From: Nitriliruptorales bacterium
GTDB lineage: Bacteria > Actinomycetota > Nitriliruptoria > Euzebyales > Egibacteraceae
Length of the DNA stretch: 15,526 nt
Assembly: GCA_007126835.1 (NCBI GenBank)
Contig: SLAO01000082.1
Coordinates: forward strand, 1-15,526
Direction: 5' to 3'
The notes under the pieces were generated by a model. The model saw nothing but the letters and a program-made list of their open reading frames with translations. It made no database searches and was not told the origin of the DNA. The stretch's first letter is position 1, and each line of letters opens with the position of its first letter. Below are positions 6,910-12,878 of the stretch, piece by piece. The translations under genes were made by a program, and so were the position numbers.

Positions 6910-7855
6910 ATGCACGAACTGGGTGAGTGGGCTACCCGCCAGCACTCGAAGTTCAAGCAGGCCGATGTGGACCCCAAGCGACCGAAGCTCACGGCCGACT
7001 CCGGCATGACCCACGTCGAGGCCAGGATCCTCGAGTTGGTCGCCAAGCTGCACCCCGAGCCCTTCGCTGCGCTCCACAGGTTCAGCGAAGACCACCGTGA
7101 CTTCGTCGACCCGGTGACGGCCACGTTCGATCGGGAGATTCAATTCTACGTGGCCTACCTCGAGCACATCGCGCCCTTGCGCGCGGCGGGTCTGTGCTTC
7201 GCCTACCCGCAGGTGGTCGAGCGCGCCACGGCGGTGCGCGCATACGAGACGTTTGATCTGGCACTGGCGGCGCAGCTCATCGGCGATCAGCGCGAGGTGG
7301 TCCGCAACGACTTCGAGCTTCATCCCCCCGAGCGCGTCCTCGTCGTCACCGGGGCCAACCAGGGGGGTAAGACCACGTTTGCTCGAACGTTTGGACAGCT
7401 GGCCTATCTCGGCAGCTGAGGTTGCCCGGTGCCCGGCACCACCGCAGCACTGCCATCGTTCGACGGCATCTACACCCATTTCGAGCAAAGCGAGGACATC
7501 CACACCCTGCGCGGACGCCTGAAGGACGATCTCGTGCGGATGCGCGAGATCCTCGAGCTAGCCAGCAGTCGCAGCATCATCATCCTGAACGAACCGTTCG
7601 AATCGACCACGTTGAACGACGCGACCTGGCTGGGACGGCTCCTCCTGGAGCGGATCACCGACCTCGATGCGCTCTGCGTGGTCGTGACCTTCATCGACGA
7701 ACTGACCGAGGTGGGAAGCAAGACCGTCAGCATGGTGGCCGGCGTTGCGCCCGAGGACCCGACGGTGCGCACCTTGCGGGTGGAGCGTCGACCCGCGGAC
7801 GGCCTGGCCCACGCGTTCGCGCTGGCCGAGAAGCACGACTTGACCTACGACCCGT
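6910..7855 (+). pseudogene. Decayed MutS-family ATPase (mismatch-repair-like), N-truncated with internal stop
   Basis: One frame gives the lever/connector and ATPase part of a MutS-like protein: MTHVEARILELVAKLHPE, FDREIQFYVAYLEHIAPLRA, then Walker A GANQGGKTTFAR (residues 148-159 counted from 6910) and GQLAYLGS. A TGA at 7417-7419 then stands where family members have Leu; the same frame resumes with GCPVPG, a THFEQSEDIHTLRG segment, Walker B-like SIIILNEPFEST (about 7573) and the helix/strand region VTFIDEL. Intact relatives are several hundred residues longer at the N-terminus, so the DNA-contacting part is missing. At about 7850 the sequence changes frame and joins a different MutS tail. 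With three lesions the gene is very unlikely to be functional. Separate expression of 6910-7419 as a short protein would lack most of the ATPase. Confidence 0.82.
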
Positions 7856-8039
7856 GTTCGTCACACACCTACATCACCTTGCCGAGGGTCTGCACGCCGA
7901 AGGGCACGACGCCATGTTGTTCCTACGGGCGCAACGGCAAGCCGACGGTCGGCGGACGTTCAAGCTCGCCGAAGGTGAGCCCCTGCCGACAAGCCACGGC
8001 GCAGACCTCTTCGAGGAGGTCTTCGGCCGTTCCGCGTAG
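7851..8039 (+). pseudogene. C-terminal fragment of a second, paralogous MutS-like gene
   Basis: From about 7851 a new frame (+1 shift relative to the preceding MutS-like frame, stop TAG at 8037-8039) reads VFVTHLHHLAEGLHAEG, then DAMLFLRAQRQADGRRTFKL and EGEPLPTSHGADLFEEVFG. This matches the extreme C-terminus of the other type of short actinobacterial MutS-like protein, in which VVFVTHLYELAHGL follows the Walker B region. It is not the expected continuation of the first gene, which already passed its own VTFIDEL equivalent at about 7685. The two types often sit side by side in genomes, so a deletion spanning the end of one and most of the other explains the fusion. The fragment ends 2 bp from the stop codon of the convergent aldolase gene. 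Confidence 0.72.
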
Positions 8040-8041
8040 GG

Positions 8042-8818
8042 CTACGTCGCCATGCGCTGGGCGGTGCCGGTGCCGAAGCGCTCCGCCATCAGGGTCTTGA
8101 GACCCGCGGGGAAGTTCGATTTGGCCCGTAGGTGAGCATCGACGAGGTCGCGTTGCGCCGCGCCGTCGCCGGCGAATGCGTCGATGCACCACTGCGGGGT
8201 GGCGTTGGCAAGGGCCAAGATCGCCCCTTCGCAGCCGATGGCCCCGGCGTGAACGAGCACGGTGGCGCTGCCGGCGTATAGCGCGCCGGGAACCAGCGCG
8301 CGCTCGCGGAGCAGCCGCTCCGCATCGCCGCTGGAGTCCTTCATCCCGGCTGTTGGCAGGCTCGCGACGTGCTCGAGCGCGATTCCGGGGGCCGACATCG
8401 CTGGGAAGTGGTAGGCCAGGACCGGCAGGTCGCCGGCTGCCTCCACGACGCGGGCGTAGTAGCCCCGGCTGTCGTCGGCGCGCGGTGGCGACAGCACGAG
8501 CACGCCGTCTGCGCCGGCGCCGGCGGCCTGGGCCGCAAGATGTGCCGCCGGCCCGCTCCAGGCCGCGCCGGCGCCAAGCAGCACGCAGACGTCGTCGCCG
8601 AGGCGCTTGCGGACGGCCTCGAGCAGCGTCAGTCGCTCCGCGGGCGTCAGGCTCAACGCCTCTCCCGTGCTGCCGGCGACGACGACACTGGCCACGCCAG
8701 CCTCGACCAGCCGGGCGGCGTGGGCCGCGGTCGCGTCGGTGTCCACCTCGAGCGTGTCGGTGAACAGCGTGGCCAGCGCCACGCCGACACCTCGGAACGG
8801 TGGAGCAGCATCTTCCAC
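8042..8818 (-). CDS. Dihydrodipicolinate synthase / N-acetylneuraminate lyase family aldolase
   Basis: A 258-residue cytoplasmic TIM-barrel aldolase. It carries the family hallmarks: GSTGEALSLT (49-58) at the substrate-carboxylate loop, Tyr136 in LAYHFP at the catalytic Tyr position, and Lys160 in GMKDSSGD as the Schiff-base lysine. In DapA the segment after Tyr is YNVPSRT, whose Arg binds the second substrate; here it reads YHFPAMS, so lysine biosynthesis is unlikely. It is also shorter than the usual 290-300 residues, mostly from the C-terminal helices. It probably cleaves or forms a pyruvate-derived 2-keto acid, for example in sugar-acid breakdown, but the substrate is not readable. GTG start at 8816-8818 with AGGTGG (8825-8830) six bases upstream. 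Confidence 0.87.
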   Translation of the reverse strand: MEDAAPPFRGVGVALATLFTDTLEVDTDATAAHAARLVEAGVASVVVAGSTGEALSLTPAERLTLLEAVRKRLGDDVCVLLGAGAAWSGPAAHLAAQAAGAGADGVLVLSPPRADDSRGYYARVVEAAGDLPVLAYHFPAMSAPGIALEHVASLPTAGMKDSSGDAERLLRERALVPGALYAGSATVLVHAGAIGCEGAILALANATPQWCIDAFAGDGAAQRDLVDAHLRAKSNFPAGLKTLMAERFGTGTAQRMAT

Positions 8819-8933
8819 GGGCGGCCACCTTTGACGAGCGGACCAGGTTGCGCTGCATCATCGCGCGCCGGTGGGCGGTCGTCGACCCGAGCAGCGCAGC
8901 TACGTACTGCGTGAGGGCATGGTCGACGGTTGC

Positions 8934-9101
8934 TCACTGGCAGCCGTGCATCTCGGTGGAGTCATCTTCCGACCCCTCGTCGGCGGACTCCCCTGCCTCC
9001 GTTGCCGGGTCGGGATCCGACGTGCCAGCGTCATCGCGCTCACATGCCGCGAGCAGTACGCAGGCCGTCACGACGGCAAGCGCGGTGGTCCGAGCTCTCA
9101 T
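8934..9101 (-). CDS. Small predicted lipoprotein, 55 residues
   Basis: An ATG at 9099-9101 opens a 55-residue frame: MRARTTALAVVTACVLLAAC, then a short acidic tail (ERDDAGTSDPD...EGSEDDSTEMHGCQ). It has a basic n-region (Arg2, Arg4), a hydrophobic core and a clear lipobox LAAC with Cys20, so it should be exported and lipid-anchored. The mature part is only about 35 residues, with many Asp/Glu and a terminal Cys-Gln. AGGA lies seven bases upstream of the start. It is transcribed leftward, 115 bp upstream of the aldolase gene. It may be a genuine small surface protein, or the front end of a larger lipoprotein cut by a stop or deletion. I recognise no family. Upstream sequence offers no longer start. 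Confidence 0.6.
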   Translation of the reverse strand: MRARTTALAVVTACVLLAACERDDAGTSDPDPATEAGESADEGSEDDSTEMHGCQ

Positions 9102-9438
9102 GCGCTATTCCTGTTGTTCAAGTGGCGGGCCCGGCGGATTCGGATGACGCGGGTATGCCCGCGCGTGACCCAGACGCCGTGCGCCGCAGCAGTGGTGTCC
9201 TGCTGCGGCTCGCGCGATTTGAGCCTGCCGTTTGCCATCGCGGATCTCAACGCGCTGACGGTGGGAACAGTGGTAACACGTGCGCGACGAAGTTCGAACT
9301 GTTGCCACCCTTCGAACTGTTCTTACGTGCCGTCCGCTCTGTTGAGGTAGGCCTTGCGCCATAGCATGAACGTTGCCGCGAACGGCTTCGGCCGCGCTCG
9401 ACTGCGTTTCGCACCTTGGCCGACTGGAAGGCAGCCCC
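9102..9438. other. Intergenic region with repeats, upstream of the rhodanese gene
   Basis: No gene is supported in these 337 bases between divergent genes. They include a pair of TTCGAACTGTT direct repeats and an 11-bp imperfect inverted repeat, listed separately. A weak promoter-like pair for the rhodanese gene (TTGAGG at 9341-9346, CATGAA 17 bases later) can be drawn but is not convincing. Confidence 0.5.
9261..9321. repeat. TTCGAACTGTT direct repeats with flanking inverted repeat
   Basis: TTCGAACTGTT occurs at 9293-9303 and 9311-9321, 18 bases start to start; each copy contains the palindrome TTCGAA. GTGGGAACAGT (9261-9271) pairs with ACTGTTGCCAC (9298-9308) at 10 of 11 positions. The arrangement suggests either a repressor-binding cluster for one of the divergent genes or part of a dispersed intergenic repeat. 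Confidence 0.55.
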
Positions 9439-10359
9439 ATGCGCAATTGGACCATCGTCGCTGCGGTCGGCGGGGTGATCGGGCTGGCCATCGTGGCGGT
9501 GCTCGTCACGTCCGGCGACGACGACGCCAGCCCGGCCGGTGCCACCTCGGCCGAAGACCTGCTGATCTCGGCCGAGGATCTGCAGCAGCTAGGAGGTGAA
9601 GACGACGTACTGGTGCTCGACGCCCGCGAGGTCGACGACTACCAGCAAGGCGCGATCCCCGACGCGGTCTCGCTGCCGACCGAAGCGCTGAACCGCACGG
9701 TGACGCTGGATGACGGCACGGAGATTCCCCGGATCGTCCAGGAGCCAGACGAGATCGCCGAGCCGCTGCGATCCGCGGGGGTGTCCTCGGACACGCACGT
9801 GGTCGTCTACGACAACGGAGCCGAGACCTCGGCCACGCGCATCTTCTGGGTGTTGGACTACTACGGCCACGACCAGATCAGCGTCCTCGACGGTGGTCTC
9901 CGCGCCTGGCAGGACCAAGGCGGCGAGCTGTCGACCACCCCGGCCGAACCAGACCCCGGCGACTTCGTGCCTGAGCCGGTCCCGAGCCGCCATGCCGACT
10001 TCGACTACGTCCAGGAGGCGATGTTCTCCGACACCGTGGTGCTGTGCAACGGCCTGAGCCCCGACAGCTACCAGGACGAGTCGATCGAGGGGTCGACCAA
10101 CCTGCACGCGACGACGTTGTTCGAAGACGGCGAGGTGCCCCACTTCCGCGGTCACGAGACCCTCGAGCAGATGCTGGCCGACGCCGGCTACGAGGACGGC
10201 CAGGAGTTCCTGTCCTTTTGCGGCTCGGGTTACATGGCGAGCATCAACTACTTCGCTGCCCGCCTGCTCGGCCTCGAGGAGGTCCGGATGTACGACGGCT
10301 CGCTCGTGGACTGGAACGCCCGCGGCGGGGCGGTGCTGCCATCGGGCGGTGACGCCTGA
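9439..10359 (+). CDS. Membrane-anchored two-domain rhodanese (sulfurtransferase)
   Basis: A 306-residue protein with an N-terminal hydrophobic segment (about residues 5-24), acting as signal anchor or uncleaved signal, followed by an acidic linker. The first rhodanese domain (about 40-165) has VLVLDAREVDDYQQGAIPDA and VVVYDNGAETSATRIFW...VLDGGLRAW, like the inactive domain of thiosulfate sulfurtransferases. The second domain (about 187-300) carries the active-site loop FCGSGYMAS with Cys261, then LLGLEEVRMYDGSLVDW. The second domain is odd: the usual DAR and GHIPGA motifs are replaced by VVLCNGLSPDSYQ and STNLHATT, and there is an extra Cys203. It would move sulfane sulfur outside the membrane. 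The ATG at 9439 has GGAAGG seven bases upstream. It heads a gene set with a TlpA-like thioredoxin and CcdA. Confidence 0.88.
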   Translation: MRNWTIVAAVGGVIGLAIVAVLVTSGDDDASPAGATSAEDLLISAEDLQQLGGEDDVLVLDAREVDDYQQGAIPDAVSLPTEALNRTVTLDDGTEIPRIVQEPDEIAEPLRSAGVSSDTHVVVYDNGAETSATRIFWVLDYYGHDQISVLDGGLRAWQDQGGELSTTPAEPDPGDFVPEPVPSRHADFDYVQEAMFSDTVVLCNGLSPDSYQDESIEGSTNLHATTLFEDGEVPHFRGHETLEQMLADAGYEDGQEFLSFCGSGYMASINYFAARLLGLEEVRMYDGSLVDWNARGGAVLPSGGDA

Positions 10360-10371
10360 GCGAGGCGGCCC

Positions 10372-10401
10372 CGAGTGCGCAGTCCCATGGGCACGCACTC
10401 G
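10372..10401 (+). promoter_or_regulatory. Hairpin between the rhodanese and TlpA-like genes
   Basis: CGAGTGCG (10372-10379) pairs perfectly with CGCACTCG (10394-10401) around a 14-base loop containing CCCATGGG. It starts 12 bases after the rhodanese stop. No T-run follows, so it is more likely an RNA-stabilising or attenuating hairpin than a classic terminator. Confidence 0.4.
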
Positions 10402-10437
10402 CCCGGCTGATGGAAGGCGGGGAGGCCACCGGGGGGT

Positions 10438-10451
10438 TGCCTAGGTAGGCA
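10438..10451. promoter_or_regulatory. 14-bp perfect palindrome TGCCTAGGTAGGCA upstream of the TlpA-like gene
   Basis: TGCCTA-GG-TAGGCA lies 26 bp before the GTG start of the TlpA-like gene, just ahead of its ribosome site. The position fits an operator for an internal promoter, or a small RNA hairpin in the leader. No regulator is identified. Confidence 0.35.
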
Positions 10452-10477
10452 TCCGCCGACCGAGCAGGAGGCGCCCC

Positions 10478-10996
10478 GTGACCAAGCTCCGTGACCTCTT
10501 CGTCGGGGTGGGTCTCGTCGTGACGCTGGCCGCCTGCGCCGGCTCCGACGCCAGCGACGACGAAGCCGCCAGTGCCGGTCCCCCGGTGCCCGACCGGTCC
10601 TTCGAGACCTTCGACGGCGACCAGACGTCGTTGCCCGAGCTCGCCGGCGAGCCGATGGTCGTGAACTTCTGGGCGTCGTGGTGTCCCCCGTGCATCGCGG
10701 AGATGCCCGAGTTCGAGGAGGTCCACCAGGATCGCGGCGACGAGGTGCGCTTCGTCGGTCTTAACACCCAAGACGACGTCGCCCGAGCCGAAGAGCTCGC
10801 CGAGCAGACCGGCGTCACCTACGACCTCGGGCTCGATCCGGAAGGTGAGCTGTTCAGGGACTTCGAGGTCGTCTCGATGCCCAGCACCTACCTCGTCAAC
10901 GAGGCCGGCGCGGTCGTTGAGCGGCATGCGGGCGTGCTCGACGCGGAGCAGCTGCACGAGCTCATCGACGAGCATCTGATCGGCGACGGTGCCTGA
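10478..10996 (+). CDS. TlpA/ResA-like thioredoxin-fold lipoprotein
   Basis: A 172-residue exported thiol-disulfide oxidoreductase. The N-terminus has a hydrophobic core and the lipobox LAAC with Cys20. After a short acidic spacer, the thioredoxin fold contains MVVNFWASWCPPCIAEMP with the redox pair Cys69/Cys72 (WCPPC). The cis-proline loop SMPSTYLVN follows in the second half, and VVERHAGVL closes the fold. It should reduce or exchange disulfides of exported proteins, as ResA and TlpA do for cytochrome c apoproteins or copper-site proteins. The electron donor is very likely the CcdA homologue encoded next; the genes overlap by one base (TGATG). GTG start at 10478 with a perfect AGGAGG (10466-10471) six bases upstream. 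No cytochrome c gene is in the window, so the target is open. Confidence 0.93.
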   Translation: MTKLRDLFVGVGLVVTLAACAGSDASDDEAASAGPPVPDRSFETFDGDQTSLPELAGEPMVVNFWASWCPPCIAEMPEFEEVHQDRGDEVRFVGLNTQDDVARAEELAEQTGVTYDLGLDPEGELFRDFEVVSMPSTYLVNEAGAVVERHAGVLDAEQLHELIDEHLIGDGA

Positions 10997-11874
10997 TGGA
11001 GGTCCCGTTCGCGTTCGCGTTCGCCGCTGGGTTGGTGGCCACCCTCAATCCATGCGGGTTCGCGATGCTGCCGGCGTACCTGTCCTACTTCATGGGGCTC
11101 GAGGGCGGGAGCGCCGACGCGCCCACCTCGCTTCGTGCCCTGCAGGCGCTCAAGGTCGGCGCCGTGGTCTCGGCCGGGTTCCTCCTGGTCTTCGGCCTTG
11201 CCGGTCTTCTCATCACCGCCGGCGTTCAAGCCGTGGTCGACGCGATGCCGTGGTTCGCCATGGCGGTGGGCGTCGGCGTGGCCGGCCTCGGGTTGGCGAT
11301 GATCTCGGGTCGCGAGCTGCGCGTGGCGCTGCCGAAGTCCTCACGCGCCCCGGCCGGCAGACAGCTGCGAGGAGTGTTCGCCTTCGGGGTGTCCTACGCG
11401 CTGGCGTCGCTGTCGTGCACCCTGCCTGTGTTCCTGGTGGTGGTCGCAGGCACGATCCCCCAGCTGGGCTTCGTCGCCGGGGTCTCGACCTTCCTCGTCT
11501 ACGGCCTTGGCATGTCCACCCTGCTGCTGGTGGTCACCTTGGCCCTGGCGCTGGGCAAGCAGGCGCTCGTCGCCAACCTGCGCCGTGGGACCGCGCAGGT
11601 GAACCGGGTGGCTGGAGGCGTGCTGGTCGCCGCGGGCACCTACATCGTCTTCTACTGGGCCACGACGTTGCGCGCCGGCGGGCAGCCGCAACCGGCCGCG
11701 GTGCAGTGGATCGAACAGCTGTCCTCCCGGGCGGTCAACACGGTCGCCGACGCGGCCGGCGTCATCGCGCTCGCGGCGGTCGTGCTCGTCGGCGGGACGC
11801 TGGTGGTCGCCTGGGTCAGGGCCCGGAGGGCGCGCAGGCAGCGGGTGACGGGATCGTCCCTGAAGGTCGGCTAA
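10996..11874 (+). CDS. ccdA: CcdA-family transmembrane thiol electron transporter
   Basis: A 292-residue polytopic membrane protein of the CcdA/DsbD-central-domain family. The two conserved cysteines are present: Cys20 in TLNPCGFAMLPAYLS and Cys141 in LASLSCTLPVFLVVV, each at the start of a helix in one of the two inverted three-helix repeats. The protein accepts electrons from cytoplasmic thioredoxin and passes them to an extracytoplasmic partner, here presumably the TlpA-like lipoprotein encoded immediately upstream. A C-terminal extension (about residues 225-292) adds a further helix (AGVIALAAVVLVGGTLVVAW) and an Arg-rich tail; many CcdA proteins stop after six helices, so this is slightly longer than usual. 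The start ATG overlaps the preceding stop, showing translational coupling. Confidence 0.92.
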   Translation: MEVPFAFAFAAGLVATLNPCGFAMLPAYLSYFMGLEGGSADAPTSLRALQALKVGAVVSAGFLLVFGLAGLLITAGVQAVVDAMPWFAMAVGVGVAGLGLAMISGRELRVALPKSSRAPAGRQLRGVFAFGVSYALASLSCTLPVFLVVVAGTIPQLGFVAGVSTFLVYGLGMSTLLLVVTLALALGKQALVANLRRGTAQVNRVAGGVLVAAGTYIVFYWATTLRAGGQPQPAAVQWIEQLSSRAVNTVADAAGVIALAAVVLVGGTLVVAWVRARRARRQRVTGSSLKVG

Positions 11875-11890
11875 CGGCGCCAGGCGTTAG
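11871..11890 (+). terminator. Possible terminator hairpin after ccdA
   Basis: CTAACG (11871-11876, containing the ccdA stop codon) pairs perfectly with CGTTAG (11885-11890) around an eight-base loop, and is followed by TCTTG. The stem is short and the T-run poor, so this is a weak candidate. Confidence 0.3.
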
Positions 11891-11981
11891 TCTTGCGCGA
11901 TCGTTCGCGGACTCGGGTGGGTGACCGGGGGTGGGGATGAGGAGACAAACCCGGTCATACCGGCGCTGCGTGGAGCGGCTG

Positions 11982-12039
11982 CGGGCTCGACGTTGCGATT
12001 CCGACGTTGGGGGACGTCGAAATCGCAACGTCGAGCCCG
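11982..12039. repeat. Near-perfect 26-bp inverted repeat between convergent genes
   Basis: Arms at 11982-12007 and 12014-12039 match at 25 of 26 positions around a six-base TGGGGG loop; the core reads TTGCGATTTCGACGT on the complement of the right arm. It lies between the ends of ccdA and the methyltransferase gene, where a bidirectional transcription stop would be useful, yet no T-run follows on either strand. The core is similar to the repeat units at 6757-6871, so it may instead be a dispersed palindromic repeat (REP-like) of this genome. Confidence 0.8.
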
Positions 12040-12062
12040 AAACAGCCCTCCCCCTGCACCGT

Positions 12063-12878
12063 TCAGGGTGTGCGTGCGCGAAGAACGAGCATCGGCACCG
12101 ATGGCGGCAGCCTCGGGGGCATGGCGGCGACGGCGCGGGTTCGCAGGGCCTCGCGGTCGGAGGGGTCGAGCGCGGCCACGAACCCGACGGTGTGCGGCAT
12201 GTTCAGCCGCCACGTGACGGCCACCGCCGGATCGTGAAGTCCGGCGTCGACCTCGACGCAGTCGACGGCCACATCGATGAGGCCGGCGGTGACCGCGGCG
12301 TCGACGAGGGCGTCCGACGCGCCGGTGCGGTCGGCGATTCTGGCCTTGAACGTCGCGTACCAGTCAGGCCGTCGGTAACCGAACTGCTCGAGAACCGATT
12401 CCACGGCGGCTTTCGCTGGGTGGTCGGCGCCGCTGGGGAACGTGCTCGCGAGCACGAGGCCGTCAGCGCGAGTGACCCGCCGGCACTCGTCCAGGGCCCC
12501 TGCGGGGTCTGGCACGTGGTTCAGGCAGAACGCGGCTACGACCGCGTCGAAGGCGCCACCGGAAAACGGCAGGGCTGCGGCGTCGCCGACCACACCTGGA
12601 GGCCGTTGGGCCTGTTGGTGGGTGAGCATCGCGTGGGCGAGGTCGAAGCCGACGGGCCTGGCGCCGGCGGCGGTCAGGACCTCGGAGGCCACCCCGGTGC
12701 CGGCGCCGAGGTCGAGGACACGATGGCCCGCGAGGTCTTGAGAGCCCGCCCTCACAAGGGCGTCGGCGAGGCGGCGGTACAGTGCCGCCGGCCCGGTAGC
12801 CCACCCCTCCGCGGCGCCCTGGTACGCCGAGCGGATGTCGGCGACGAGGCGTCGCTCGCCGGCGCGGCTGTCGCTCAT
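12063..12878 (-). CDS. Class I SAM-dependent methyltransferase (Methyltransf_11 type)
   Basis: A 271-residue soluble enzyme with a Rossmann-fold methyltransferase core: motif I VLDLGAGTGVAS (54-65), an acidic residue after strand 2 (GFDL, Asp79), the GDAAALPF segment (98-105) and FDAVVAAFCLNHVPDP (110-125), followed by ALDECRRVTRADGLVLAS. It uses S-adenosylmethionine to methylate a small molecule, most likely; the acceptor cannot be told from sequence. The ATG at 12876-12878 overlaps the stop of the upstream kinase gene by four bases (ATGA), so the two are translationally coupled and probably act on the same pathway. It is convergent with ccdA. No truncation is seen. Confidence 0.9.
   Translation of the reverse strand: MSDSRAGERRLVADIRSAYQGAAEGWATGPAALYRRLADALVRAGSQDLAGHRVLDLGAGTGVASEVLTAAGARPVGFDLAHAMLTHQQAQRPPGVVGDAAALPFSGGAFDAVVAAFCLNHVPDPAGALDECRRVTRADGLVLASTFPSGADHPAKAAVESVLEQFGYRRPDWYATFKARIADRTGASDALVDAAVTAGLIDVAVDCVEVDAGLHDPAVAVTWRLNMPHTVGFVAALDPSDREALRTRAVAAMPPRLPPSVPMLVLRARTP

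Noticed and set aside
7417..7419. Selenocysteine or readthrough at the in-frame TGA of the MutS-like gene
   Set aside because: Relatives have Leu rather than Cys there, no SECIS-like stem was noted, and the gene has other inactivating lesions.
10989..11924. A 311-codon plus-strand frame parallel to ccdA
   Set aside because: It is an Arg/Gly-rich shadow; the ccdA frame has both conserved cysteines and the helices.
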